Of a stretch of 64,000 nucleotides of DNA, positions 1 to 10,551 are shown in pieces. Every line of letters starts with the position of its first letter. Position 1 is the stretch's first letter. Origin of the DNA: Saccharomycopsis crataegensis (Eukaryota > Ascomycota > Saccharomycetes > Ascoideales > Saccharomycopsidaceae). Made by a program: the position numbers and the translations under genes. The notes under the pieces were generated by a model. The model made no database searches. It saw only the letters and a list, made by a program, of their open reading frames with translations, and was not told where the DNA came from. The stretch is taken from assembly GCF_037102585.1 (NCBI RefSeq), contig NW_027043829.1, positions 3,968,001-4,032,000 of the forward strand. The letters run 5' to 3'.

Positions 1-1
1 A

Positions 2-1270
2 GTTCGCAAGCCAGCATCGCTACCACCACCCCAACCACAAGTAGCTTCAATTCCTGCAACTCACCTGGCACCTTCTAAGGAAATTGTTAAAGCCGAGCCA
101 AATTATGTGCCAAGCAGCCAACGCGCGGCTCATAAGAAGATTATTCCAGGTTTTCTCAAGGAGTTAGATGCCCAACTTGTTCCAGCACAGATGAAAAAGC
201 AAATGAGTGATTATTACATTTTATACAACCCAAAATTACCCCGCAAAATTGACGTTGAGCTTGCCCATTCATTGGACCATAATTCGGTTGTCTGTTGTGT
301 ACGGTTTAGTGCCGATGGAAAATATTTGGCCACCGGATGTAATAAAACCACACAAGTTTATAGTGTAGAAACCGGAGAACTCGTGGCTCGTTTATTAGAT
401 GATAATGTTACACCTGGCGGATGTGTTCCTGGGGCTTCTGGTGCTAACGGGGTTCCTGAAGCAAACTCTAGTGGTGATTTATATATTAGGTCTGTTTGTT
501 TCTCTCCCGATGGAAAATATTTGGCTACTGGGGCTGAGGACAAGTTGATTAGAATTTGGGACTTGACCACTAGACGAATTACTAAATATCTTAAAGGCCA
601 CGAGCAGGATATTTATTCTTTGGATTTCTTCCCAGATGGCCGCAAATTAATTTCTGGATCTGGCGATCGTACTGTGAGAATCTGGGATTTGACTTCTGGT
701 TTGACCCAATTGACTTTAACAATTGAGGATGGGGTCACTACTGTAGCAGTTTCTCCTGATGGAAAGCTTATTGCTGCTGGGTCCCTTGATCGCACTGTGA
801 GGGTCTGGGATGCCATTACTGGGTTCCTTGTTGAACGACTTGATTCGGAAAATGAGAATGATAACGGGCATAAAGATTCAGTTTACTCTGTGATTTTCAC
901 AAATGGTGGAAGAGAAATCGCATCTGGTTCTTTAGACACTACTGTGAAGTTATGGTCTCTTGATGGACTTGCAGGGCCAAATAGTTCCGCCAAAAATGTT
1001 GCCAATTGTGAAGTTACCTATGTTGGGCACAGAGACTTTGTTCTCAGTGTTTGCGCATCTCCGGGAGGTGAATATATTTTGTCTGGTTCTAAAGATCGTG
1101 GTGTGATTTTCTGGGACAAGGCTTCAGGGGATCCATTATTGATGTTACAAGGTCATCGTAACTCTGTGATCAGCGTCAGTGTTGCTAATCACCCAGTAAG
1201 CGGTAATGGTATGTTTGCAACTGGCTCGGGTGATTGTAAAGCCAGAATTTGGAGATGGACCGGTAATTGA
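2..1270 (+). CDS. TUP1: Tup1 general transcriptional corepressor, 3' part (5' end outside window)
   Basis: The frame is open from the first bases of the window, so this is the C-terminal 422 residues of a longer gene; the GTG at 107 is internal and is not a start. Seven WD40 repeats are visible, each ending in WD-like pairs such as RIWDLT, RVWDAI and KLWSLD. They make the seven-bladed propeller that Tup1 uses to contact DNA-bound repressors. A short Pro/Gln-rich linker precedes the repeats, and the N-terminal tetramerisation and Cyc8-binding region is missing only because of the window edge. The sequence just before the propeller ([19 protein letters not shown]) is typical of yeast Tup1 and separates it from other WD proteins. 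Known role: the Tup1-Cyc8 complex represses glucose, hypoxia, mating and filamentation genes in the nucleus. Confidence 0.95.
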   Translation, partial: VRKPASLPPPQPQVASIPATHLAPSKEIVKAEPNYVPSSQRAAHKKIIPGFLKELDAQLVPAQMKKQMSDYYILYNPKLPRKIDVELAHSLDHNSVVCCVRFSADGKYLATGCNKTTQVYSVETGELVARLLDDNVTPGGCVPGASGANGVPEANSSGDLYIRSVCFSPDGKYLATGAEDKLIRIWDLTTRRITKYLKGHEQDIYSLDFFPDGRKLISGSGDRTVRIWDLTSGLTQLTLTIEDGVTTVAVSPDGKLIAAGSLDRTVRVWDAITGFLVERLDSENENDNGHKDSVYSVIFTNGGREIASGSLDTTVKLWSLDGLAGPNSSAKNVANCEVTYVGHRDFVLSVCASPGGEYILSGSKDRGVIFWDKASGDPLLMLQGHRNSVISVSVANHPVSGNGMFATGSGDCKARIWRWTGN

Positions 1271-1681
1271 TAAAAAGTTATAAATAGGAATTGATTTGCC
1301 CAAATTTGGCATTTGCCTCATCATTGACAAGGATATAATCATTGTAGTTAACATGAGTAAGATAGAGGAAAATAAAATGGTCACGAAGTGAGGCTCCTTG
1401 CCAATAATGGCTGCTATAGAGAGCATGCTTTACTGGTGCCTATTTACTATTCTTAAATCTTTGTCAATTGGTTAGAATATTTGATCTTTATAGTATTATT
1501 TCCATAATGTTTGGTTACTATTTTTTAAATAAAGCCAATTGGCTATTTACATCTTCACTATTTTTTATTTAAAAAGAACAATAAATTGGATAATCTACCA
1601 GTTATGCCTTTTCTAATGCATTGTACATGGAGTAAATGCCTTTCAATGTTTATATTGTGTATTTTATCTAGACAACTGGGA
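1271..1681. other. Intergenic, convergent 3' ends of TUP1 and APA2
   Basis: This 411-bp AT-rich stretch lies between two convergent stop codons. I see no ORF of substance, RNA gene or repeat; it should hold the two overlapping or abutting 3' UTRs and polyadenylation signals. Confidence 0.6.
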
Positions 1682-2671
1682 TTAATAATCACCTTCATCT
1701 GTTTGTTTCTCATAATCTTTTTTAAACCCGCTTTCCAACAAAACTTTTTCTTCTAAATCAATTTTTCCCGAGACGATTTTCTCAAAAGCCTCTTTTGATT
1801 TGACCAAAATCATTCCCACATACCCCAACGAGTTTATTGATAATGTGCACCCGAGTTCTTCATTGGAGACGGTGTCACGACTTCTTGGTACTGCCATGAT
1901 CCAATTTTCTGTCATGAGTAAATTATAAGATAACATCGATCTTGTATGGTTCTCTTCATCATTAGCGAGATGGTGGTCTCTCATCACTGTCAAGCAGTTT
2001 TGAATCAACCCCATATAAATCATTGCAAAAGTATCCATTGGGATCTCTGTATCTTCCTCACCACGCTCACGAGTGAGTGGCAAAACGAAATGAGCAAACT
2101 TCTTGCTACTGTCTGTCAATGGTGGATTATCGACGTCGGGAACGTAGATGATTTGACGTGAGCGGTCCACAACGTCTTGGGGCCAAAGCCCGTGCTGTTG
2201 CTCATCGACAAAAATAAATTGGACATGCTTATGTGCTTGCGATGCTCCTGACGCTGGGCCGCAGTTGAAGAACGCCAATGGTCTAATGTTTTTCTGTCCC
2301 TTGAGATCTTTCCCCAATTGCTTTAATATGTCATGGGTCACCACGAGATCCTGTGGGGTTAAGAGCGAGTCTTGTTTGACAAACTTGTTGGTGATCAACA
2401 AAAAGTGGTTTTTGATAATAGGAAACTTGTTCAAAATCAAACTGTACACTACATCGCGACTCACCACTAATGAAGGATCAGGGTTCTCGAAAGGATTGGT
2501 CTTTTGTTTCTTGTTACTGGTGTCCTTATCTTCAAGTGCAGTAATGTACGAGATCAAATAATCAGTTTTGTCTTGAACAACTTTCTGCTGGCTTGGTTCG
2601 GTATATACTAACCCACTGGCCGAGGCAGAAGTTTTCTCTAGCAATGCGTATAGGTCTTGTGGGATTTCCAT
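1682..2671 (-). CDS. APA2: Diadenosine tetraphosphate (Ap4A) phosphorylase / ATP adenylyltransferase
   Basis: The 329-residue protein matches the usual length of yeast Apa1/Apa2, which phosphorolytically split Ap4A to ADP and ATP and belong to the GalT branch of the HIT superfamily. The GASQAHKHVQF segment carries the family's His-x-His-x-Gln active-site motif at about residues 147-151, preceded by the conserved FNCGPASGAS stretch. The ATG at 2671 is the first in frame and is followed by MEIPQDLYALLEK. It converges with TUP1 and is transcribed in the same direction as VAC7 upstream. I cannot tell APA1 from APA2 by eye; yeasts without the whole-genome duplication usually have one gene, so the symbol is provisional. 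Confidence 0.9.
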   Translation of the reverse strand: MEIPQDLYALLEKTSASASGLVYTEPSQQKVVQDKTDYLISYITALEDKDTSNKKQKTNPFENPDPSLVVSRDVVYSLILNKFPIIKNHFLLITNKFVKQDSLLTPQDLVVTHDILKQLGKDLKGQKNIRPLAFFNCGPASGASQAHKHVQFIFVDEQQHGLWPQDVVDRSRQIIYVPDVDNPPLTDSSKKFAHFVLPLTRERGEEDTEIPMDTFAMIYMGLIQNCLTVMRDHHLANDEENHTRSMLSYNLLMTENWIMAVPRSRDTVSNEELGCTLSINSLGYVGMILVKSKEAFEKIVSGKIDLEEKVLLESGFKKDYEKQTDEGDY

Positions 2672-3290
2672 TGTATTTTTCTTCTTCTTCTTCTTCTCTC
2701 AGTAATAATTGTGTGATTATTGCCATTGAGGATACAAAGAAATTCAAAAAATCAATCATCAGATGCCATTAAATATTGGAATCTTCCACGGCCGGCGTGC
2801 CCTTAGACTGTAAAATACCATCACGCTGGGAAGGCGTAGGGGGTGCTAAGGTAGTGATGCTTTACCCTCGAAGAAAATATTGTACAACCAACAAACACTG
2901 GCCCCATTTGCCAGGGGATGCTGCTTAGCGTTCTCTTGCTTATGATTTTAACTTTATTAATATAAAGTGTCATACTCTTCAGGGTTTAATTCCCATTTAA
3001 TACATGAAAATTGATTACCGAATTTTTAATAACGAACATGACTGGGCACACCACCAGGCAGATTCTTTATATCGAATCACCAAATCATTTGATAAAAGAG
3101 GATTTAAAAGAAAAAGGAAAATAGGTATTCTATTTCAAAACTATACTATACTATAATATAAAAAGCAATCAAAGAGGCAACAAAAATAAAATAAAAAAAA
3201 TATTCTGATTGATCTGCACTTACCAGCAGCAAAAAAAAATAACAGAGTAAAGTGATTTAAAGGGAGAAAAAACAAAAAAGATAGATGACT
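2672..3290. other. Intergenic: APA2 promoter and VAC7 3' flank
   Basis: This 619-bp stretch has a short (TTC)n tract at about 2680-2698 next to the APA2 start and A-rich runs at 3180-3240. I see no RNA gene and no conserved ORF. Confidence 0.5.
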
Positions 3291-6200
3291 TCAACCCTCA
3301 ATAGCAACATGTTCAAAATTCTGGGCTGGGTCTGCAGATATACTCTTGTGAACAGCAATGGCTTTCCTTGAATTACCAAATGGCAATTTATAGTTGAACT
3401 TCCCACGAACAATCAATTCAAACGGATATTTAATAGCCACCTTCCACATTTTCTGACGCGAGGTCGGGGTTTCTGAGGAAAACGTCAAATGTTCGCTGTT
3501 AAGAATATCTAACTGTTTAGTGGTATCTATTTGTTCCGGGTTTGATTGAAGCCCATCATTATAAGTTGGATCACTATTATTTTTCCCAGGATCAATCAAT
3601 CGAATGCTTGATGTAGCATGCACTTTCTTTTTATCAAACATATTACTTGGAAAATTCATCGGGTATTCTAATCCTTTGATATTGCCAATAAAGAAGGTTT
3701 GGTAATGGAAAAGTCGATCATACCCATCATTATCATCATCATCATCATCGTTTTCCAAGTATCTGGTTTTGACAAACAAATCTAGATCAACATCCTCCAA
3801 TACTATAGTGGTGAAACCTGGATTGATTCCATCACATTCAATGTCAAATATCAATTCGTCTGTACTGACCAATAAATGATTCATATCAACAATGCTTACA
3901 TCCGCCAAATCTTTGGTGGATGCCAAAAAGAACCCACAGAAAAACCCAAGGGATAAAAACAGAACCATTAATAATATTCCCCAAAATGTAGATTGGATCA
4001 TTTGGATATATGATTTTTTCCCACGAACTGTGTAGTAAGCGTTTGGAGTATTGTAATAAGGAATTGATTGATCTTGGTCTTTTCCCACGAGTCTCGAATG
4101 ACGATACGCATTCATCTTTGCATCTTCCAAGGAATTCATATTGCGTAACTTTGGGCTTCTTGAATAACTGTTGTAATAATCAAAATTCAAAGGGGTACTT
4201 TCGTTGATCTCTGAACCGTCTTCTAAATCATATCCAAAATAATTCACATCATCATCGAAATTTTCATCTTCAAAATCATCGACCGTGAAATCATCCGGCA
4301 CCCCTGAATATCGTTTCAAGTTTGTGCCCTGTGGATCAAACAATTTTGAAATTGTAGTTCTCAATTGGTTTGGCATTTGAGGCTTGGAATAAGAATTATA
4401 TTGTTTCACGGTGTTTGCAGTACTAACGCTCCGGCCATTAGCAACAACCCTTCCACCATTAATGCTTTGATAATTCTTCGATGGTGATTCTTCGATCGTA
4501 AAAGAAGGCGGTTGCTGTTGTTGTGCCACCGACGGTTGTTGCGGTTGCTGCGATTGAAGATGAAGCTGTTGCGGGGTTGACGGCTGTTGCAAATGTTGAT
4601 GCCTATTCTTCAGTCTCGAAGAAAACCTGCGGAAAGTGTGAGGATGATAATTCACCACGGGAGAGACCAGACTGCCCCTTTTAGGTTTTGCAAATTGATT
4701 CATATTATTTTCATGAATTGGCGGAGCTTTTGCCTTGGTGACATCAAAATTGGAAATACTACTGTTACGTGAAATAAACCGAGCATTCACTTCACCAGTT
4801 TTTTTAGGGACCGTCGTCCCTGATGTCAAGGTTGAGTGATTGCTTTCACCAGTAAGGTTTTCTGGAATACTAACTTGACGATTTAATACATGTGTGTCAC
4901 CATGAATATTGGTATATTTGGAAGGAGGATTCTTTCTATACCGCGTAAACTTTGGATAGGTGAAATCATCGGTAGTATACTCCAATTCTGAATCAGAAGT
5001 GTTTTCATGGCTACTGGACATTTGATATTGATAGGGATCAGTTACTCGACTTTTTGATGGAGCTCTAACAAGGTTGGAACCGTTATAACGAGAGTTATTA
5101 TTGTTATTATTACCTTTACCACCATATTTGCCATTGAAATGATAATGATGTACCGAACCTTGGTCGTCCACGTAATCTTTCTCTTCTGACGGCCCAGTCA
5201 TTCCAGAATTAGAATTAAGATAGAAATCTTTCATTGATGATGAACCAATTGATGGCTCAATAGTATGTTTAGTCCCCTTATAATGACTATCATTACTAAA
5301 TATATCACCATTATTGGTATATTCTTCACAGTCATCATAATTGCCTCTGCTAGTTAATCTCGATTTCTTGTAGGCCTTACCTTGTTTGCTGTATTTTGTA
5401 CCTCGAGATGGAGTGTTCAATACTTCTTGATCTATTGCGAAACCCAATGGATTATATGCCTGGGAATTATTATTAGGATTACCCACCACTCTTGGAATCC
5501 CACGGAGGCTAGATTTTTCAAGCTTGAAATGCTCTGTTGGATCTTGAATCTGTGCCGAAAATTTACGATCAATAAAAATATCATTATTACTGATATTATC
5601 ATTGACAGAAGCCGACCCACTATGATCGTGATATGGATGATCAGCTTGGTTTCGGCTATCAGTTTCTTCTGATTCTTCATCAATAGGGCCTTCAATTTTA
5701 GAGTCCACAACTGTATCAGTGTCATTATTATTATTGTTATAATTATTTGGGCCATCCAGGGCTTCAAGTTCAATAGTATTGGCGCTGTTATCTCTGCTAT
5801 GGCCTCTGCTTTCGTACACAAATGTTTCATTACCATCGGAATGCTCCTCATCATCTAATGCACCTTCCACCTGTGCCTCGAAAATATCAGCCCTGCTGGA
5901 GCTGATTTTTTTCAATTTTGGCTTTGGCTTTGATCTCTTTATTGAAGAAGTGATACTTCTAGTATCATCATCCAAGTAATTTGCAGAAACAACATTGTTT
6001 TGTGGGACATTAGGGTTAGCCATATTAACGTTTGGTACATTAGTGGTTTGTGAAGCGACGTTGACATTTTTGGATGCAAGACTAGCATTCGATGTGACAT
6101 TTGCCAGTGAGTCCATGAGAATGCTTCTCTTGTTTCGAAGAGATCTGCTATAAGCATTATGGGAAGCGGTTTGACTAGCGGACTTGTGATCGTTTAGTTC

Positions 6201-7217
6201 ATCATCAGGATGGTCAACGATAGCATTACTATCGACAAGCTCTGCGCCATTGGGTTCAATCTTAGGGACTTTGTCACCAATGGTTGACGTAGAAAAAACT
6301 CTTGATTTAAGATCAAGGTTATTATTAAGAGTCATTTCCGGTATCGATGTCGTCGTTGTTGTAGTCGTGGTTACCACAGAAGGGGGATTGTTAGGGATAT
6401 TATTATTTGTCGTTGTTGTGGTTGATATGTTTTGATTCGTATTATTATTACCACTATAATTCTCAAGAGCCACTGGATTTGTAGATAAATTAGTTGCTCC
6501 AAAAATTGCACTATTGTTATTGAAACTATCATTGGCTGTTGCCAGTGTCGCACCCGCCATATTGGGTTCATCTGACTTGTGAGACTCCTTTTTGCTACTC
6601 GATTCATCCATAAACTGATGTTTTGACTGAATCCCAGAATTTGAGTTCTGGTTTGATTTATCGTACAGAGAAAGACTAATTGATGGTGACGAGTCAACGG
6701 TTTCAGTTTCCACAACTATTCTATTAACAAGCGTATCTGGTTTACCTGATTTCTTATCAGGTTGGGGTTTCGAAGATAAGGGTGAAACCAGATCCTTTTG
6801 CTTATTCAGTTCCAAGGGTTGAGGTTGATTATTTAACAGTGGATAAGCCTTCTCTTTATACTCTTCTGATTTTTTTACTTGTGGTTGTGAGGTTTGAGAA
6901 TTCACGTCAATCAATTGACTTGGGCCCATAGATTTGGTGGCATCATTCACGGTCAGGAGTTTTTCAATTTCCAGTTCAGTTGACTCTTTAATATTATCAG
7001 GATTATTACTTCTCCCCAGTACGACAGCATCGTACGGGTCGCTGCTAGAAGTCTCTAATTTGCTGTCTTCGGTACCATGGCTCTTCTTGACTTGTATGTT
7101 GTGATTGATGATGGGCTGGGTTAAATTTGCACTTGTGCCATGGTCCATTGCTGACGGGCTATTTTTCAATATTGCTGGTGGCGAAGAGATGACAGGGCCA
7201 TCCTCTGATGGAATCAT
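3291..7217 (-). CDS. VAC7: Vac7, vacuolar membrane activator of the Fab1 PI(3)P 5-kinase
   Basis: The predicted protein has 1308 residues, starting at the ATG at 7217 (MIPSEDGP); the longer open frame upstream begins only at a TTG. The first ~1070 residues are disordered, with Asn, Ser, Gln and Thr runs. One hydrophobic segment follows (about residues 1075-1102, WGILLMVLFLSLGFFCGFFL). Behind it is a conserved lumenal domain with DELIFDIECDGINPGF and VLEDVDLDLFVKTRYL, the hallmark of Vac7. Vac7 works with Vac14 and Fig4 to stimulate Fab1, which makes PI(3,5)P2 and controls vacuole size. S. cerevisiae Vac7 is near 1165 residues, so this one is somewhat longer because of low-complexity expansion. 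It is divergent from PEX3 across a 628-bp promoter region. Confidence 0.9.
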   Translation of the reverse strand: MIPSEDGPVISSPPAILKNSPSAMDHGTSANLTQPIINHNIQVKKSHGTEDSKLETSSSDPYDAVVLGRSNNPDNIKESTELEIEKLLTVNDATKSMGPSQLIDVNSQTSQPQVKKSEEYKEKAYPLLNNQPQPLELNKQKDLVSPLSSKPQPDKKSGKPDTLVNRIVVETETVDSSPSISLSLYDKSNQNSNSGIQSKHQFMDESSSKKESHKSDEPNMAGATLATANDSFNNNSAIFGATNLSTNPVALENYSGNNNTNQNISTTTTTNNNIPNNPPSVVTTTTTTTTSIPEMTLNNNLDLKSRVFSTSTIGDKVPKIEPNGAELVDSNAIVDHPDDELNDHKSASQTASHNAYSRSLRNKRSILMDSLANVTSNASLASKNVNVASQTTNVPNVNMANPNVPQNNVVSANYLDDDTRSITSSIKRSKPKPKLKKISSSRADIFEAQVEGALDDEEHSDGNETFVYESRGHSRDNSANTIELEALDGPNNYNNNNNDTDTVVDSKIEGPIDEESEETDSRNQADHPYHDHSGSASVNDNISNNDIFIDRKFSAQIQDPTEHFKLEKSSLRGIPRVVGNPNNNSQAYNPLGFAIDQEVLNTPSRGTKYSKQGKAYKKSRLTSRGNYDDCEEYTNNGDIFSNDSHYKGTKHTIEPSIGSSSMKDFYLNSNSGMTGPSEEKDYVDDQGSVHHYHFNGKYGGKGNNNNNNSRYNGSNLVRAPSKSRVTDPYQYQMSSSHENTSDSELEYTTDDFTYPKFTRYRKNPPSKYTNIHGDTHVLNRQVSIPENLTGESNHSTLTSGTTVPKKTGEVNARFISRNSSISNFDVTKAKAPPIHENNMNQFAKPKRGSLVSPVVNYHPHTFRRFSSRLKNRHQHLQQPSTPQQLHLQSQQPQQPSVAQQQQPPSFTIEESPSKNYQSINGGRVVANGRSVSTANTVKQYNSYSKPQMPNQLRTTISKLFDPQGTNLKRYSGVPDDFTVDDFEDENFDDDVNYFGYDLEDGSEINESTPLNFDYYNSYSRSPKLRNMNSLEDAKMNAYRHSRLVGKDQDQSIPYYNTPNAYYTVRGKKSYIQMIQSTFWGILLMVLFLSLGFFCGFFLASTKDLADVSIVDMNHLLVSTDELIFDIECDGINPGFTTIVLEDVDLDLFVKTRYLENDDDDDDNDGYDRLFHYQTFFIGNIKGLEYPMNFPSNMFDKKKVHATSSIRLIDPGKNNSDPTYNDGLQSNPEQIDTTKQLDILNSEHLTFSSETPTSRQKMWKVAIKYPFELIVRGKFNYKLPFGNSRKAIAVHKSISADPAQNFEHVAIEG

Positions 7218-7845
7218 AATAGAAAGAAAAACAAAAGGTTGAGATGATATGGGATATGCGTGAACACTATTTGTTTTTTGTCTTCTCAATTATTCTTTAT
7301 TGGGTTCTTGTGATGCGATAATGACATATGGTGCAAGAACGCTTCCAATCAAAGACTGGGGAGTAATGAAGAACGGGAAATGTATTGGGCAGCAGCTTAG
7401 AAGGGTAATCGCAGAAGGAAATATTGTGGTGATATGTTATGAGGATGAAAAAAAAAGAGAGAGATAATATATAATTAATGAGATGAGATGCTGCCATCTA
7501 GCGAAAGAATAAATCTCCCACTGAGTCAGGAAAAGCGAGAAATGCACCCTAAAGAGGGTAACCTTTAATACATCGTACCAACAGCCATTCTGATAATAAT
7601 GATATCGTCGATGAGATACGTTACCCTTTAACTCAAGCAATAACAACCCCACAAAAGAGGCTGTTCTTGAATATATATATCTCCTGTTTGTGATAAAATC
7701 AACAATAAAGACATAAAGAAAAAAAGAAAGCCAGAGAAATATTGGAAAATAACAAGAACTGTCAGGCAGAAACAAACAACATCATCAACCCCACCAACTA
7801 GTAATTAGCCGACAAAAACCTGATCAATAAATAATATATATCACA
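7218..7845. promoter_or_regulatory. Divergent promoter region of VAC7 and PEX3
   Basis: This 628-bp intergenic region separates two divergent genes. A TATATATAT tract near 7670-7680 could serve PEX3. Short ORFs on the minus strand here use non-ATG starts and look like chance. Confidence 0.5.
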
Positions 7846-9153
7846 ATGTTTGCGGGGCTTTTTCAGTTTTATCGTCACAATCGTCGAAAGATTGTCACCA
7901 CCATGGGAACCTTGACAGCCTGCTACTTTTTAATCCGTTACATCCTCAATCGCCGTCGTGAAGCATTTGAATACCAACAATATTTAATTCGTCAGAAAAT
8001 CAAGAAAAAGTATTTGCAAACCCAACAGGATTGTATTTTCACGATCGTTGGTCTTTTGCCGACACTATCTAAAGGAATTTATAGCCTTGAGCCAGTAGAA
8101 GACATCACAAAGAAGTTGATAAGTAAACGGAAGAAAAAAGGAGAAAACGCGACAAATACTACTGGAAGTTTGACCACTGGAACAGAGATCAGCGTCGGAG
8201 GTACTGTTTTTGATACCTCTGAATCAAAACCGGAAGCTGAATCCCCAGATAATAACAGTAAATCTACAAACGAGGTTTCAAAGCAACATCTTTGGAATGA
8301 CCTTAAGGTGAAGGCGCTAGCAAGATTATTGACTTCAGTTTACAGTTATTGTTTATTGGTAATCTTAGTGAGATTGCAGCTTAACCTTCTAGCTCGTAAA
8401 GATTACTTGGAAACCGCCATGGAAGCAGCAAACATCGAAGTGGAAGATTTGGTGGGGGACAGAGGTCATGTTGAATATGTGGTGGAACAATCGTATCTTG
8501 CACTCAGTTGGTGGTTGGTTAACCATGGATATGTTACGATCTATAAGAAGTGTACAGAGGCAATAAAATTGGTATTTAAGGATGTCAATGCCCGGACAGA
8601 AGTGACATTCAACGAATTCAGCACGTTGATTGCAAAAACCCAAGAATTGATTGACAAGAGCTTCTTGGTGAACAATGAGGATTTTATTGAACAATGTATT
8701 TTGCCTCCAGAAAACAAAGAATTTGAAGTGGTAAGCAGGCACAGAGCAGATATTTTGGGTAATGACAATGATGATGTGAACATCTCGGCGGAAGAAATTA
8801 TTGCCCACGAAAACTTCCGGGTCTTAATAAGAGAAACCAGAGATTACATTAATACTGATGCTCTTAACATTGTGCTTGTAAATATGGTTACTAGCTCAAT
8901 TGGTAAATTTCTTAATAATTGTTCAGATATTTTATTTGAGGAAAATCAGGATGATGATGATCTTAATGCAGAGAAAATCGAGTTACAATTGATTACCTAT
9001 CGGATCAAGCTTGTGAAGATTTTATCGATCATCATGAAAGAAAACAACAAGATTTGTGAGGCTAGTAACACAAATGAATATGTTCAAGTGATGAGTAGCG
9101 TTCCAGAGCTAGAAGAATATACTGCTTCTGTTTATTCGAATTTTTCGATATGA
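7846..9153 (+). CDS. PEX3: Pex3, peroxisomal membrane biogenesis factor
   Basis: The 435-residue protein is close to yeast Pex3 (441 in S. cerevisiae). The N-terminus has the family pattern of a basic stretch (YRHNRRKIVTT) followed by a single membrane segment at about residues 18-37 (MGTLTACYFLIRYIL) and a charged RRREAFEYQQYLIRQKIKKK region. Next come a long helical cytosolic domain and an acidic C-terminus. Pex3 anchors Pex19 at the peroxisomal and ER membrane to insert peroxisomal membrane proteins, and in yeasts also binds Inp1 and Atg30/36. A charged, Thr/Ser-rich loop at about residues 100-145 is probably lineage specific. The ATG at 7846 directly precedes the conserved N-terminus. Confidence 0.93.
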   Translation: MFAGLFQFYRHNRRKIVTTMGTLTACYFLIRYILNRRREAFEYQQYLIRQKIKKKYLQTQQDCIFTIVGLLPTLSKGIYSLEPVEDITKKLISKRKKKGENATNTTGSLTTGTEISVGGTVFDTSESKPEAESPDNNSKSTNEVSKQHLWNDLKVKALARLLTSVYSYCLLVILVRLQLNLLARKDYLETAMEAANIEVEDLVGDRGHVEYVVEQSYLALSWWLVNHGYVTIYKKCTEAIKLVFKDVNARTEVTFNEFSTLIAKTQELIDKSFLVNNEDFIEQCILPPENKEFEVVSRHRADILGNDNDDVNISAEEIIAHENFRVLIRETRDYINTDALNIVLVNMVTSSIGKFLNNCSDILFEENQDDDDLNAEKIELQLITYRIKLVKILSIIMKENNKICEASNTNEYVQVMSSVPELEEYTASVYSNFSI

Positions 9154-9706
9154 GAACTGATTTTTTATTGCAAATACATTGAAGGAGTATCGTGATATTT
9201 CATTGATACTAATAATTCCCCTAGGCTAATGAGATATTCTAGTTTTTTTTTTATCTTTTTAACGGAAATTCATTACAAACTTTGGGGTGGATTATCAGTA
9301 TTTCTTAATGCCATTTTTTGAATTGTCATGATAATTTATGTTACTTTTTTGTTATTATTATTATTATTAGTGTTTTATTATTATATTGTTATTATATTGT
9401 TATTATGTTGTTACCATTTTGTTATTATATTGTTATTGTTGTTGTGATTGCTGGTTATTGTAGTGTTATTTTGTTGTTTAACGTAGAAAATGAGAAAAAA
9501 AATAAAGAAAAAAAAAAAAAAAAAAAATAAACAGACGCCAACCATCATCTATTGAAACAAATCTTGGAAGGATATACCCCTTCCAGAAGCTGAAGTGAAA
9601 CCAAAAGAGGAATTTTCCTTCCCCAATCTTCTTCAGAGAATTGTCATCTCCAGTAGTGTATTATTTTTTGGCAAATTTTGGGTCTTTGTTGTCCTATTCC
9701 ACAGCA
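9154..9706. other. Intergenic with ATTGTTATT-type repeats and an A20 run
   Basis: This 553-bp stretch between tandem genes has a degenerate TTATTATATTG-type repeat at about 9345-9450 and an uninterrupted run of 20 A at 9508-9527. The rest is presumed promoter of the downstream Swi5-like gene. An in-frame TTG-started extension from 9641 is not needed, because the conserved region lies well downstream. Confidence 0.5.
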
Positions 9707-10087
9707 ATGTCAAGTAAAGCCGCTTCCGGTGATCCCACCACCATTGACCAGATCATTGAGGCCCTAAATAGTGATAAGTCGATTCCTGATTCATTAAAAA
9801 CCGAAATATCCCAAGATTTAAGATATAAAGTGTCTGTGGTGGCCGATCTTCGCGGTAAAAACCAGGAATTGCGCCAGCAAGTACTAGGAGAGAGCGATGA
9901 ATCGACACAGAAACATATGGATTATTCGTCAATGGATAAACAGGTTCTTCGGCATATCCAGCAGCTCAAAATTTACAATGATCTACGAGACACCGCAATG
10001 AAGATATTGGCGATCATGGCCGACCAAAAGAAGACCGACATCACCGCGGTGGCCAAAGAGCTTCAAGTTGATACCACCGATGAGTGA
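9707..10087 (+). CDS. SAE3: Swi5/Sae3-family recombination mediator
   Basis: A 126-residue protein results from the ATG at 9707 (MSSKAASGDP). The C-terminal half has the Swi5/Sae3 signature: HIQQLKIYNDLRDTAMKILA followed by a short helix and TAVAKELQ, like the HxYNDxKDxxQxLxGxIA and TxxEVYxxF pattern of fission yeast Swi5 and budding yeast Sae3. The N-terminal part (EISQDLRYKVSVVADLRGKNQELRQQV) is predicted coiled coil. Known role: with Sfr1/Mei5 the family loads Rad51 or Dmc1 on single-stranded DNA. S. cerevisiae SAE3 is shorter (about 90 residues) and spliced; no intron is needed here. The symbol is by family and could equally be SWI5-like. Confidence 0.75.
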   Translation: MSSKAASGDPTTIDQIIEALNSDKSIPDSLKTEISQDLRYKVSVVADLRGKNQELRQQVLGESDESTQKHMDYSSMDKQVLRHIQQLKIYNDLRDTAMKILAIMADQKKTDITAVAKELQVDTTDE

Positions 10088-10551
10088 TATATATATATAT
10101 ATATATATATTATATCTGTACACATATCTTTACAGTGCATTATGCCTATTCGAGCGACCATCATCAAATTGGATTCTCAAGGCATTCATTCAATTCCCTT
10201 CAAACTGAATATTATTATTCTTCTTATATCCACCATACTTCTAATTCCAGGATCATATGAGGCATTCGCGAAACTCAGTTTTTTTTCTCCCACCCCAATT
10301 TTTTTTTTCTCAGCCGCGTGGAGGAAAAAAGGGTTTTAAGGGAGAAAAAAATTGAGAAATCATATAAGATAGGATTCCAACTTGTTTCAATTCCATTGTA
10401 ACTTCAGTATATATCGCCAGTGTGCTAATATATATATATATAATATCTATCCTTCTTAATAAGAAGTACATTCCTTTCGTTTGCCAATCCCCATTTCTAT
10501 TTTGTTTCCTGCTGGCTCAGTTACAGTTTTGTCGTTAACTAATACTACAAA
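10088..10551. other. Intergenic with TA microsatellites; RSN1 promoter
   Basis: This 464-bp stretch has a (TA)n tract right after the SAE3-like stop (about 10088-10112) and another at 10430-10442. The run of T, then CCACCCC, then T at 10278-10310 is low complexity. I see no RNA gene. Confidence 0.5.

Noticed and set aside
7437-7775. 112-codon hydrophobic minus-strand frame in the VAC7/PEX3 promoter
   Set aside because: No family resemblance, and it occupies the divergent promoter; aromatic and hydrophobic content follows from T-rich sequence.
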